Assembly: GCA_030549495.1 (NCBI GenBank)
Contig: JAUIRK010000571.1
Coordinates: 124,001 to 188,000, forward strand
Length of the DNA: 64,000 bases
Direction of reading: 5' to 3'
DNA from: Nectonema munidae
Taxonomy: Eukaryota; Nematomorpha; Nectonematoida; Nectonematidae
Part shown: one piece after another, positions 45,598 to 60,500 of the stretch
Layout of the letters: every line of letters begins with the position of its first letter
How positions within the stretch are numbered: position 1 is the stretch's first letter
Translations under genes and position numbers: made by a program
Notes under the pieces: generated by a model
Databases searched by the model: none
Seen by the model: only the letters and a program-made list of their open reading frames with translations
What the model was told of the DNA's origin: nothing

Positions 45598-48500
45598 GTA
45601 TTTTTTGTTTTTATATTAATTTCAATATTATTTATTGAATAGTTTACTTTCAATATATAAATTTTAAATTGTAAGCCTTCGTTCATAATATGTTTTTGGA
45701 GAAGTTTAATGTTTCTTTATTCAAATCTAATATACCGACCACTTCTAATAAATGATCAACTGTCTATCTATGACTCAGTTTCAATTTTTCTTAGTTAATC
45801 CGTTTGTGCTTATTCAAACTTTATTAACCATCACCTTTGACAAAGACCACTTTTGATTATTCCTTTAAAATATCACTTAACACTGATTTGATTGTATATT
45901 TAATTTTAATAATAGTTGATAGGCAAGGATCATTTGATTTTCATAAAATTGTATCATAGACGATTTTTATTTCGTGGATCACTGTAGCCCATTGAGTCTG
46001 AAAGGGTTATTAAATATATATTTTAGATCCAAATCATTTTATGAAACTAATTAAAAAAAAATTTATTTAAGAAAGAAGATTTGAATCTGATTTGTGAGCG
46101 TTTTACAACTAGCAAATTGGTTAACTTCGAAGATCTACAAAATATCATAACATATGGCTTTAGAGGTGAAGCGTTAGCGAGTGTAAGTTACGTTTCTAAG
46201 GTTACAATCACTACAAAGAAAGCAGAAGATGACGTTGGTTATAAGTAATGTTGATTTTCATAATTAAGGGTTTATATATCATTTCCTTTATCATTATAAG
46301 AAAACAGTTTTCAAATAAATATTTCATGATAGCAATAGAACTTCAGTTATGATTTTAAGAACCAACTATATTGACTATTTCGTATGTCCATTATAACATT
46401 AGTTTTAGTAATGAACATTTTCCTACTTTTTTTCTAACAATTGTGATGTATGATTATATTTTTATCTATTCGTTTGAATTTTTGATTTCAAAAAGTAAGA
46501 TTTCATCGGGAAAAGAGAATAAAGTTCATCTGAAAAAAGTTTTTGCCTTCACAATTAAAAACTTAAATCAACAAAGATTTAGATTCTTTGGACGTTTTCT
46601 GTTATATGTCCAAACACTAAAATTAAGATGTAAGTGACTTTAAATGAATTTTTATTTAATTTAGAAAGATGTAAATAAATTTAAATGCATTTTTATTTCA
46701 TTTAAATGTGCAGGCACTTAACAAAAAGTTCTATTAATTCTTAACAACTTCAATATTCTTCTAGTTCTTTAGAATATGGGTTTACTTCATATTTTTAATT
46801 TCGCCCTGATAGTTGGATCAACTCTGTAAACCAGTCAACACTTTTTATTTCATTACCACGATTGAAAAAATCCTTTTTATAGATTCAAATAGTTAATACA
46901 GGGGTCCCCCTCCCCCTTAGAACTCCTTGAAATATATAAATGCAGGGGCGGATCTAGAAATTGGTATTAGGGGGCGAGCGGATTTTACTAAACTAGAACT
47001 CAAATTTGAAGCATATAAATTTAAGCTTTATCAAAATGGTTAAGCTATTTTTATCTTATTTTGGGTAATAGCTTAATAAAAAGCGAAAATTGACTTTTTA
47101 TCATAAAATTTAGAGTAAATAATATATTATAAGTTTATTAATGTAACAAGATTAAGTAAGAACTAAGAGGATTAAGGAGCCTCATCCGTCTAGGACACTT
47201 TTTAGCATACATATAAATAATGGTGTCAATATCCAATCGAATATCTCTGTGAACAAAAAGAAGAATGACAGCATTAAAACGATCCTCATTCATTGAACTG
47301 CGAAGTGAATTGATGTGGTAGAACTTGATGTGTTTAAATAATAAATTTACAAAAAAAATTTAATAATATAAAAGTAATAAGTGTCACACTTAACTACGAT
47401 TGAAACGTAAAAAACTTTTTAGGGCTTCTCATTTTAGAGAAAGATTGAATCTAAAAAACGAGTTACAGAAATCATCATATTTGAGTTCTACGAAAAGAAT
47501 TATATCAGGAAAAATTTTCAAGCAATTGGCAATGCAATTTTAGGGGGGCGTACGCCGGTTCCGCCCCCCTTTAAATCCGCCAGTGAAATGTATACACTTT
47601 CTTATAGCCCAAGTCCAATTAAAATCAGTTTTGCCCCCCCCCCACCCCTCCCCTGTACATAGAGTCTTACAACTGGGCTGTTCCTAATAACTACACATCT
47701 ATATTACATAATATATAATCTAGCCACACAATAGCACATACTGTCTTACTAAATATTATTGTTTATAAGAAAAGCGTTCAAACAGAAAAATAAACAAATA
47801 TAGTTGTACTTGATTAAAACGCTAAGCGATGCTTTATTGATTCTGGAAATTAATGCTTATTTATTCTCTTGATTATAGATTTAATTAAAATCATTCAATA
47901 TATTTAAGATGCTCGTATATAGATGGTAAGCCAACGTGTGGTATAAAGCCTATTGCGTCTACGAATGGAACTATCATTACAATTGAAGATTTATTCTACA
48001 ATATACCAATTAGAAAAAAGGCTCTAAAATCAGCCAGTGAAGAGTACAATAAAATAACAAACGTTGTTTTAAAGTAATACTTTTTGCGCCTTAGTTATTA
48101 TGTTATAATTTTTGTTTCAGAAATATCAGATGATTAATTCTTTAAACTTTAAAGTATCAGTAGTATTTATTTTTTGATTTATATCCATGTTTCAAAAAAT
48201 AAGGATCGTTTTATTTTCGATTAGAATTCATTTAACATAATTTTATAAAAAACTTTTTGGATACTTATGGTTAATTTGAAGTTTGGTTATATAGTAAATT
48301 ACTATACGAAAAGTCCCAAAAATCATATTTTATACGACAGTATTAGTATTATTTTATATGACAGTAGTTTACATCTATCTCGAATTTTCAACTGCAGTCA
48401 ATTTTTGATCTAACCCTTTCGTGACCAGTGTATCATATATGATACATAAACAATTTTACCTTTGTCTGCTTTTTCAAATAGTTGTATATAGGAATCTTCT

Positions 48501-51500
48501 GCTTTTTAATAAATATCGTCTGATTTTTCTGGTCACGAAAGGGTTAATCACTCTAAAGTTATTAATAGAGTCATTTCAACTCCAAGAGTTAATATAGAGT
48601 TAATATTTTAACTCCAAGAGTTAATATAGAGTTATATTTAGGTTTTCTTGTAGTGATTGTATATGTATGTGTATGCTAACCCTAACCTTAAGTCGACTTT
48701 TAAAATTTTGTTAGATTATATTTAATGTTTTTTAAACATCTGTTGAATATACATATTGAAACATGATAGCGAAATTATGATTACATGTACAAAAACTACG
48801 CAATATAAAAATTTCCTTGGTATTTTATCATTGGTTAAATGAGTATGAACTTTGTTCTGATCCATGCAAACGCATGTTAAATTTATAATCAGTTTTCTGT
48901 AGTTCTAGTTTTCTTTTAATTTTTCTTCCCTAGAAGTTTATTTTTTAAAAAATAATTTTTAGTTTAACTGTTGATTAAAACCTTAGTTAAGATTCTATAG
49001 GAGAATAATTTTTAAGACCGGAATAATATAAGACATTTAAAGCAGCGATACTTTTGAAGAAATACTTTGTTATAAAATAGGAATATAAATATTCAAAAGT
49101 TAAGGAGAGGGGTCAAAAGTGAAGGAAAATTCATTGACGTTTTTCGTGAACGATCCTTAACTCTATTTATGAATTTTGTATATCCCTTACATCAAATTGT
49201 GAGCAAAATGCCAGCTTTTATTAAAATGGTATTATATTTACAAAGCGCTATGCATAAAATAAAAAAGTTCGCTTACTCGTTATAGCTCTAGTATAAACTT
49301 TAGTTTGTATATTGGTTCGGGTGATAAAATCGGTGAACAATAAAAAAATTCATCGATACCGATGCTTTGTTTGAAATTAAGGTAACAAATATTGCTTATA
49401 CAGCATCTCTAATCTTCGTGCATATCAGCTCCTATATCTGTCTGCTGTTTCTATTTCTTTGTTCACATTTCTCAGTTTTCATTTCTCATATCCCATTTTA
49501 CCAGTATTTTTTAATTCTAAATTTCCTTCTTATTATAGGTAGAAAGTCCATATTAACAAATTTCAACGACCGCCAATGATATCCCTAATTTTTTGCTCTA
49601 TATTATTAGCAGAATTGCCTAGTCGGCGAGAAAATGTCCGACATTGACTTCCATATGCTTACAAAAATAAAACTATTTTTTCACTATTTTATTAAAAAAT
49701 TAAAATTAAATTACTATTACTATTTTATAAGATACCTACTCCTACTTCTATCTCTTTAAAATCTCCGACCCAACACCTTTGATTATTAACATAAGAATTC
49801 AATTAAAAGATAGCTTCCATATCTTAAATCTTAATTTATAAATTTTACGCAAACTTCATAAAGAATATTTAAAAGTATTAAATTTAATTTTAGATACGCG
49901 ATACACAACTATTCTATAGGGTTCAGTTTGAAAAAAGTGGATTCTCATGTATCAGACATAAGATGTGTCCACTCAGCCTCCATCTTAGAAGCAGTGTCTA
50001 CACAATTTGGAAAAAATCTTTCGAATGAACTAATAGAGGTAATTCCTTGAAAAAATATAATATTATATTTCTTGATATGGCCAAATTTCTTGATATTTTT
50101 AGTTTGAAACCGAAAATAAGGAAATTGATTACACTTTAAAGTGTTTAACAAGCAATGGAAACTATAGCGTTAGCACAAATAAGAAATTTAACTTTATTCT
50201 CTTCATTAACAATCGTTTGGTTAATTGTCTACCATTTCAAAAAGCTGTTTCTGGTGTCTATGAAAATATATTGCCAAAAGGTTAACTTGTTTTCTTTATT
50301 ATATTTAGGTTGTAATCTATTTCTAACTAAAGTGAAAAATAAATTTAATATATTCTGTTCAGCAAATATTAGTTTTTCCAAATCAAAAATTTGAACCTGA
50401 TCATATTTGATTTCACAATCTTCAAAATCGAATATGCTCTCTGAACCATGGCCGTGCATTAAGGGAGACGTGTTATTTGATGTCTTCCCTAAATGTTTAT
50501 TTGGTTAGGAATTTAAAGTCAACAGAGATTTTTAGACACGTACAACACAAATACAGCGTTCGCATTAAAGAAAAATGTGACTTATCTTAATATGTATTTC
50601 AATTCTCATTCATGCTGCATACAAATAGCCTAAAATTTGTGTTTTATAAATATGTTAGTTTAACCCTTTTGAGGACCAGTTTACCAAGAAATAATAATCG
50701 TCTGCATAAAATATATAAAATGCGTTGAAAAAGAAAGCAGACGATTAGTCTTCAAAATTATACTCCTCAAAGGGGTAAGAAATTTTTAGTCTTCTAAAGC
50801 GGATATAAAAGGGTGCACATGTGAATGCTTGCATACGAAAACCGGGTATCTCCGACTTTCAGCAGAAGTACTGTCCCTTGGAGTTTGAAATGATGTTTGA
50901 TTGTTTCTTCAAAACCATGGATAATTATTTTCTAACATAATTTTAATTGTAATATTATAATTCATTTGATAGATGGATTTACACGTAATAAATTTGTATT
51001 ATTGTTTATAAACTTGCATATTTTAATTCAGGCAATTTTAAATGATGGCTTTTAAAATTATACTTGAATGCAGTCTTGCTGATATACCCATACTCGTTTT
51101 AAAAACAGACTTCAGAAATTTCATGAAAATAAATCCGAAACTGAAAAAAATTAGAGAATAAAATTTATGAAGATGAAAAACAATAAAAAATCCTTTCTTA
51201 TTCCTATCTTTTTATAGCAAATATATTAACTATTTTTTTTTGTATAAAATTAGTTATTCTTTGGCCCTCACCTTGCCAAATTTCACCCGACGCCCATACA
51301 CTGAGCCATAAGATTTAAGGATATTAGGTATTGCAAGACTTATATCATCTCTTTTCTTGACATACTTTTTTGTATATGCTTACTTATCTAATTCTTCAGT
51401 GGTGAAAGGTTATTTTTCCAACGACTTTTCAAAAAGTAATCTAATTTCATTAAAATCTTTGAAGGTGCGTACCCTTGGACTTACGTCTCGCTTTTTGTCA

Positions 51501-54500
51501 GTCCTAAGAATATCGATGTCAATGTTCACCCTACAAAGTCAGAAGTCTATTTCCTTTACGAAGAAGAAATTATATCCAAGTTTCAGGAGATTTTGTTAGA
51601 AAAATTAAAATCTAGTCAAAATAGTCGTGCTTTCTACTTTCCATCAGAAATTTGTAATTACTTAAGTCCTCCCACAACTACAAAAAATTTATCTAAAATC
51701 AATGAAAAAAAGTTGAATAACATCAGGTGCATCATATTGACTTCCTCACTCTTAACTCATCCTCTTGCTTACGATTTTTCTGATTTAGTCTTTCATCCAA
51801 TACAAAGATAAATGCATCTCCACAATATCAAGTGAGAAATGATTCTAGAACTCAGAAACTTTCAACTCTTTTGGCTTTTTCACAATCAAGTGGTCAAAAT
51901 AAAAAAGTATTTCTTTTATATCACTTTGTGCCTGCAGAGCAAGTTATGTTTGTTTATATCTAAGATTTGTTTAGTGGATAAAATTAAAAATGGAAGTCCT
52001 TCTTCTTTCAAACCGAGAACGCCTTCAACTAGTTTAGAAAATTGGAGCAAATTTTCAAAACGTGAGATAAAACTTAGCTCAGTCAAGGAACTTATTAGCG
52101 AGGTTTGGAAAGAGCAAAATTCTGAGTTGACAAAAGTTATTAAAGACCACACCTTCGTTGGTTCAGCGACAAGAAAGTTTGCACTACTTCAACATGACAT
52201 TGATCTCTATCTTATAAAGTTTTTTTCACGATAAACCTCTATCTTTTATATTACTTTTTATTTTAGTACTACTGAGCTCAGTACTCAGTTGTTTTATCAA
52301 TTGGCCATTAAAGAATTCGGAAATTTCGGTTTGATTCGATTTGATGAACCATTGAAAATATCCGAACTTGCAATGATTGCTCTAAATCTTGAATCCAGTG
52401 GCTGGAATCCTGAAGACGGCCCTAAGGAAAACCTTGCAAAGTATTTTTTGTTTTAGAAAATTTTTCTAAAAAAATAAATCCTTGGTATAAATTTTAACTC
52501 TAAATTGAAACTTCTCATGCCATATAAAACAGGATTTCCCAGCATATATTTCTTTTTGATCCAAATATGGAAAAAAAAATTTTATTCTGACTTAGGAAAA
52601 CATCTCAGAATGAGAAAAAATATTTTCTTTTGTTCCATGTGTATTTAATTACTATGCGTTCTATAAAATACTTAAATATTTCGATGACTTAACAATCTAC
52701 ACAAAACACATGAAATAACCCACACGGACACATACTCGATTAAACATATGGCGAAACACACACAAACCAGCATCTAATACGATTAGTATTATGATAATGG
52801 TAAAACAAGTGTATAATATAACTATACTCATATTGTCGCATGGTTGAATTTATTAGGGAACAAATTGCCTTTAAAAGAACTGAATTGTAAAGGATTTTTT
52901 TATTTGCTAGGAAACCTTAATAAATTAGAATTTATAGCTTAACAGTGTACAATATAGTAGCTAATTTAAAAGTTAACGATATATCCCATGGCAATCTTCG
53001 CAGGATAAAATAAGATTTTTTTGTTTAGATTTATCTTCCAAAACCAAAACAGGTTGGATACGCGAGACAACCTTTCATATTTTTTAATCATTATCTTCCG
53101 AACCATCAAGGCGATGAAGACATCTAATAACATTTTATATTTTTATTCTTTATAATCAATTACATATTACTACCATTTAGGATAAAATTTGTTCCATATA
53201 TGATTTGATATAATTACAAAGGGGCAACAACAGTGTAAAGATCATTGCGATCTTAAATATTTATTAAATTGCGTATTACTACAGTATAGCTAGGTTTTTT
53301 AAGATAAATCATGAAATTGTGGAAGATCAAGGCTTCGTTAAACTAGGTGAAGATGAATTCGAAGTAGTAAAGGAGTTTTGTTATTTGGGTGATGTTCTAA
53401 CAAGAGATGGCGAAATTGAAAAAACCGTGATATCAAGAATTAGAGCTGGTTGGAAAAAGTTTAATGATATTGCTGGCGTACTGCGGGGCAGAGTTTTGTC
53501 ATTGAAGTTAAAAGGAAGACTATACAAATCGTGTGTAAGGAGTGTTATGTGTTATGGAGCAGAGTATTGGCCAATGAAGAAGGTTGAAGTGAGACGCATG
53601 CATTCTGCTGAGATGAGGATGTTACGAATGATGTGTGGCAAAACTCTACTGGACAAAGTGCGAAGCAAAGAGATTAGAAGAATGTCAGGGGTGGAAGATA
53701 TAGAGCAGTATTTGGAAGAGCATAGATTCTGTTGGTTAGGACACTTAGAGAGAATGGATCCACAAAGACTAACGAAGAGACTATGGGATGAAAACATCAC
53801 TGGACAAGCGAGGAGAGGGAGACCGAAAAAAAGATGGGAAGATGCTGTTAAAGAAGACATGAAGAAAAGGAACCTGAACATTGAAGATGGAGACGTCGCT
53901 GCAAATTCAAGGTCGACCTTGGCTCGCCAGGGCAAAGACCTGCTCATTAGAGCGAATGGATGATGATGATGATGAGTATAGCTAGGTTTTTCAGTGTATT
54001 TAATTTAATACTTTTCTATCATTTCTCCATACAAAAATAGGAAGACAACTTGGTAAAAATTATTGTGTTTTTGAAAAGGGATAGAGAGGCAATATTTAAT
54101 AACAAACAAAATCTTATCTTTCTTTCGTCAACTTTTTATCCTAAATTCTCTTAGATCTCAGACAAAATATGACCTATTAATCTCCCTCCCCTTTCTTTAT
54201 AAAAAAAATATCACGCATCCTTTAATTAGACTATTAGCATCCTTCTAGTCACAACATTCAACCTAATAACTTGTCCCCATGTTAGTTTGAATGCGCAAGG
54301 TTGCAAAATAAAAATTAAAAAGAATTTCACTCGCAGAATTTCCTTTTGATTGCTTGTAAATTACAAATAAGTTAGAAAGGTTAATTTAATTTTTGCACTA
54401 GTTCGTTCATTGGCATTTATTTAACATGCATTTTATATCGAAATGATAATAAAGCCAATCCAAAGCTTAACTTTAACCCTTAAAAATTCAATAAATTTCC

Positions 54501-57500
54501 ATATTTTATTATAAAAATTATTTTCCCTTCCTTGAAATTTCATTTTAAATAGATGAAAATAGGAATTATATATTTTATATAATGTACATATCTAATACAG
54601 TATGTTGAGATAAATTTAAGTTTTTAGTTTAAAAATATTATAAATGGATCAGGGTGTTCATGCATTCTGTAAAATACCATGAAAAATTGTTGTGCAAAAA
54701 CGAAAGCATTTAATTTAACCGGTTATCGACTTTACAAAATATGAATCGTCCGCTTTTATAAATGCTTTTTAATACAAATCTTCTGCTTTACATTAGATAT
54801 CGTCTGCTTATTCTGGCCGATAACGGGTTAAACTTCATTATCCGAATTATTTACAGTGAGAACAGATTTTGAGAAAATATTTTACTTTTTACTGTATTTA
54901 ATGTTTATTGGCGTGTAAAACATCAATTTAACAAAATTTCTCATTCCCTTGACATTTAATTTGAGTAGTAGTCCTAATCTTATGAAAATTGGATTTAACG
55001 AAGTTCTCCCTAAAACAAAAATAAAAACAAGCCAACAGTTTTGTTGTATGCACGTTTGTGGAGTAGGGAGAATCGCACGTTTTGAGAAAGAGTCGGAGAC
55101 GTACTCTCTTTGGTGCTCAGCGTGTCAAAGACATAACATAAAAATTGTTATCATTTTGTTGTAACAATGTGTTTTTGCAATTCATAGAAAAATGTTGATA
55201 AATTCAATAAAATCAAAGAATGAACTTTTTTTATCACACAAATACCCTGTAGAAAGTTTTTGAAAAAATTTTTAAACGGAATACTTTTGAAAAAAAAATT
55301 TAGGATACATTTAATTTTTGAATGCCATTATTTTGTCTTAGAAAAAAAGGCTATAGACAATAATTTGAAAATCTTTTTGAAGACAATGTAAGAAGGACAC
55401 TAAGCTAAAAATTAATGAAATATTTTGTATCACAGATGCGGATATCAAACTTGACATCCTAGCGGATGCCGATGTCAGAATTGCTATTTTAAACCAACGA
55501 AAGTTTATACTTCTTAAATATTTAGAGAGACGTACTTATAAAAATTTTTGATAGTGGCTGTTGAAACTGATCCGCGGATGAAGATGTTAAGACCATGGAA
55601 ATTTTTTTGCGGATATGCAATACATCTCTAACAAATCAATAAAACAACATTTTAATAAATTATGTTGAAGAAAATAGATCAAACATTTTCAAGTTGCAAC
55701 ATAAAGCAGAAGCATGTAAGATTCAGGACATCTTTTAACTATCTAAAATCGACATTCGCAAACGACCTAGACGTCATGCCGTACGTAACTTCAAAGTTGT
55801 ATATATTATGTCGTCACAGCATAAAAACGTGCAAATCACTAATGTTGCTTTGAAACCTGAGAGCTTGTTGGAATACAACTAGTTCAAAGGTGGAGTTGAT
55901 GTTGTGAATAAAATGCTAAGAGCTTACAAATCGTATAAACCCAATAGAAAGTGGACTTTTGCGCTATTTTCAAATTATCTAGATATTAGTGTGCTGAACT
56001 CATGGGTTATAGCAAAGTTCAATAGCCCTAGGGATTTCCCCAACACAAAACAAGGCGGTAGAAAGATATTTATAAAAATGCCCACTTGATTCGAAAAGTT
56101 ATATAGGTGTAAGCATCAGTGTTAAATTACAAAAAGGTGGAGTCGGATCGGAGTCGAAAAATTATAAATAAGTTGGAGCCGCAAAATATTTTTCCGACTC
56201 GACAACCCTGGTTGTAGGTTGAAAACCCAACTTTTGCTATGCCTGAACACTCTTTCTTTCATATCTTGCATCGTATGCTTTTGTCTCCTTTTCTTCCTTT
56301 ACTCTGTGATTAGCTAATATGGTCAAGTATTCATTACTTGTTTTTTTTTGCTAAGACAGGATAAAAAGGATTTATCTCCAGTGACTTTCTTCTGCAATTC
56401 ACAAATGTCATGTCTTCAATAGGCATTGTGAACAGATGCAGATTGATAGCCCCATTACATTTTAACCCGTTTAAGACCAAGCAAAGCAGACGATATCTAA
56501 AAAAAAAACGCAGACGATTTATATTCAAAGTCATTGAAAAAAGCAGACGAAGATGAAATTACTTATGTTCCAAAATAGGAACATTGGTCGTAAATGGGTT
56601 AAACTACAATTTTTAAATATCACTTTGTGGTTCCTTCATTTCCATAAAATATTTGCTACCTGATTTTTTTGATCTATTTTTGTATGGAATTTTTTATTTT
56701 CTGGTGAGATTTGATTTACTAGAAATAAAAATTATTCTCATTGATTTTATTAAGTGTAAAAATATTTAACCTTGGCGTAAAAATAAATAATTTTAACTTG
56801 TTAAATAATAAACATTATTATTATTTTTATATTCATAATTTCATCATATTCATTCATTTTATTATTGACTTTAAATTTTAATGAAATTTTGTAATTAAAA
56901 AAAGTCTTTTGTTTTCAATATCATTCGATAAACGGCTTTTAATTTACCAAACAAAATTTTTAAAAAGACCTTTTTTACAATTTAGAGTCAATTGTGCTTA
57001 TAAAGTCAAAATTACTGAAAATCAAACGAACTTTGTTTTTTATGGTATAATAATCCTGCAGTTTATGATTTTGAAATTTAACAAAGTTTATTGTTCAATA
57101 TAAAAAGTACCCATACTTCATTGAGGAAAATAATTAATAATTATAAATTTTTTTCATTCAATTCCAAAAAACCACGCATACGGTTTGCTTTAAAACTTAT
57201 ACTATTATATTATTTTCCTCTTAAAAAATGGTAGCAATGCTTAAAAAATAAAATTACAAAGGCAAATTCAGAAGCTAAAATAGATGCATCGAACATTTTT
57301 CTGTTTATAGTAAACAGATTATATATGCTAAACTTTTGGATAATGGACGAAATTACTCAAAATAATTCCATTGTGAACATTTTTTTCACTTTAATTTTTT
57401 CTGTTAAGCTCTATTCAAGATTTTATGATTTCGAAAAGGTGCATGCTCCTCGATTATTTCTCGATTGAGGTATCAGAAAGTGGAGAACTTTGTTCACTCC

Positions 57501-60500
57501 CGGTTTTGCTCAATTCATACGTGCCATGTTTTGTTTTTCTTCCCATCTTCATCCTGAATTTTGTAATAGATGTGGACTGGAATGATGAAAAGCCTTGTTT
57601 TCAAGGCATTTGCAAAGAACTCGCTAAATTCTATAGTTTTAAAGAGCTACCTCTGAATGGATCCGGCAAAGAAATGATCGATCAAGATGGTAACCTTTTT
57701 TATACGAAGCTTGGCATTTTTCAAAAATCTGTTTAGCGCGTAAACGCATAACCCCAACTTTTGTATAGTGCTATTTGTTTCAACGTTATGACGTCTCGTA
57801 TACTTGTTATTGTTTCCCGTGAGTAATAGCATTTACAGTGTTGCAATATCGTGCAATTTTTCACAAAATTTGTTATTTTTCGTAGTTCTGCTAGTACTAA
57901 TTTTTTAATTGTGAAATTACTTTAACCCGTTAACGACCAGAATAATCAGACGATATCTAGTTTGTATTAAAAAGGCAGAGGATTCACATTTTTGTAAAGT
58001 CGACTGTGGTCCATAACCGGTTAAAGTTCATAGATTTGGGTATTTTTTAATCGCAAACTATCTGAATAATAAATTTTTTTTTATAACCTCATTTAAAATA
58101 TTAGTATTTTTCTGATCTATTTAGTTTTTTTTCAAATGAGATATGCCTTAGGGATGTAATTTTATAATAATCAAGTTTTTATCACTTTTTCATATAACTT
58201 TACTACTACCTTTGTTCAAAAGCTACTGGCATTACACTGAACATTTTAGTAAATACCCTTAGAATCTCCATAATCCGAACTACAAGTGTCTCCCAAACTA
58301 ATATTCAGATATTTCTTTAATTGTTACATATGCAGTGAAAAATCTGTCCTAAACATTTTTCTCCAAATAAATTCTCACCTAATTTCTGAAAGATAAAAAC
58401 CCCCTCCCTCCATTAGTATATACAAAATCAGTACCACCAATACATTCATAACTAGAAACCTTATCAACGTTACTAAATGCACCACTCATTGAACAACGAA
58501 CCATTGTCATTCTATATCACTAAAGTATGTGTAAGCTAGACTGAATAAAAGTTGTGTTCCTATTCTTTACCTTTCTTCTATTTCTAATGAAACAGCTTGA
58601 TTTTTATATAAATATAATATTCCTTTCCAAGAATTCTATCATTAATAGACCTATGACTAACCGTGGACAAAATAGGGTTATAACATTTCGCCTAGCCTTA
58701 TAACCAGGTTTCCATGTGAAGGCATGTTCAAACGAAGGAAGGGGTCTTGGATAAAGATATGCCCTTTTTATTAGAAAAACGTCATCTTTCGCGTTTATAA
58801 AAAGGTTGTTTTTTCAAGAATTCATATCGCTAAAATGGCGTTAAATTGACTCAACATCTGCTGTAAGATATTATGAATCTTGTTTTCTTTCAGTCTGAAA
58901 TTTGATACCAACTAATCTTTATGAGCAAAGGACAAGACTTGGAAATTTTTATATTATCAGTATGCTAAGGAATACTAAATTAAAAAAGTTCTCCATATGC
59001 CTTTACACCAATATTTTCTATTTTTTAAGTGGTCATGGTCATTGATTTTTGAGCATGAGTAGTTTGTCTAAATGCATACCTGTCGATAAACGGTCTAATA
59101 ATCATGAAAGTTCTTTGGAATATATAAATATCCATCAGCCACCCTTATAATCTGCTTTGGCCTCTCCTTTGTTCATAGAGTCTGGCGCCGCGCTGTTTAC
59201 ATGTGTTAGAATCCGGCATTAAACTTTAAACATATTGTGCATCGATTTTTAAAACCTGTTAGTTGTGGTTAAAAATATGTAATTGTAATAGAAATGCGTT
59301 AATACTTTAAATATAAAAGAAACTTGTAAATTTTAGACCGAACTTAGCCCACTTTTACCGTATGTAATATAATGTTATGCACACGATTGGTGAGCTTTCC
59401 TTAACCCTCGCTTGACGGACTCTATGTATTTTTTCCGCTCTCAACATTAAAACGCTATTTACACAAAATTTTATTATAGAAACCTCAATTACCACTAACA
59501 TGTAAATGTTCTTTACAATTTTAAGTTTAATCTTTAGTAAAAAAATTATTTTGTGGCTATATTTTTTACCAAAACTTAAAAATAATAAATTTATCATAAA
59601 AAATTAATAGATGGCGCTAATTTATATATATAATAATAATTTTAAAAAATTTATGGATTTAACTTTACAACGCATATATTTATATTTTCAAGCTATTCTC
59701 ATAACACGAATAACCGGTTTTTATTTCAAAAAAACTTAGTCTAAAAAAGTCAAAAAAAAATATAACAGGTGTTAAAAATTTATTTTAAAACTATAAACTT
59801 AGAGGCATTTAGAGCAAATAACTTTAGAATGATATTTACAAACCATATTTACACATTTTGAACATCGACGTGAAGTTCTGTTTTTTCTTGAGATGCAAAG
59901 AAAACATGAAGCTTTGCTTGATGATGTAGGTTCTACTTCACTACGACTTTCAAAACCATACTATGATAATAAATGCTTGACATCAAGGGATAACTCTGAA
60001 GTTAGATATGAGATCTTATTTTCATAGATTCTTCAGCCATTCGTAGGGCAAGCATTTTTATAAATATCTTTCTACCGCCTTGTTTTGTGTTGGGGAAATC
60101 CCTAGGGCTATTGAACTTTGCTATAACCCATGAGTTCAGTACACTAATATCTAGATAATTTGAAAATAGCGCAAAAGTCCACTTTCTATTGGGTTTATAC
60201 GATTTGTAAGCTCTTAGCATTTTATTCACAACATCAACTCCACCTTTGAACTTGTTGTATTCCAACAAGCTCTCAGGTTTCGAAGCAACATTAGTGATTT
60301 GCACGTTTTTATGCTGTGACGACATAATATATACAACTTTGAAGTTACGTACGGCATGACGTTTAGGTATATACGCGCTCAGAGAAACATAATCGGAATA
60401 TATTATTCTACTTTCGCATTCACTAAGTCGCAATTCTCTAAGATAGGGGGGGAGGGGGGGGGGGGGGTGGGTCTAAATACTAAGGGGACAAATCTCCTAT

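Noticed and set aside
51839-51964. Continuous reading from MLH1 linker into exon 8 without splicing
   Set aside because: The linker frame meets a stop soon after 51907; a 58-bp intron restores the conserved sequence on both sides. A 31-bp intron ending at cctgcag is also in frame but is shorter than any other intron here.
53552-53947. A 131-codon ORF on the - strand
   Set aside because: Antisense shadow of the intact LINE frame.
57420-57424. Acceptor ctattcaag for MLH1 exon 10
   Set aside because: It breaks the phase set by exon 9; the upstream acceptor ctgttaag at 57408 keeps it and gives the correct residue spacing.
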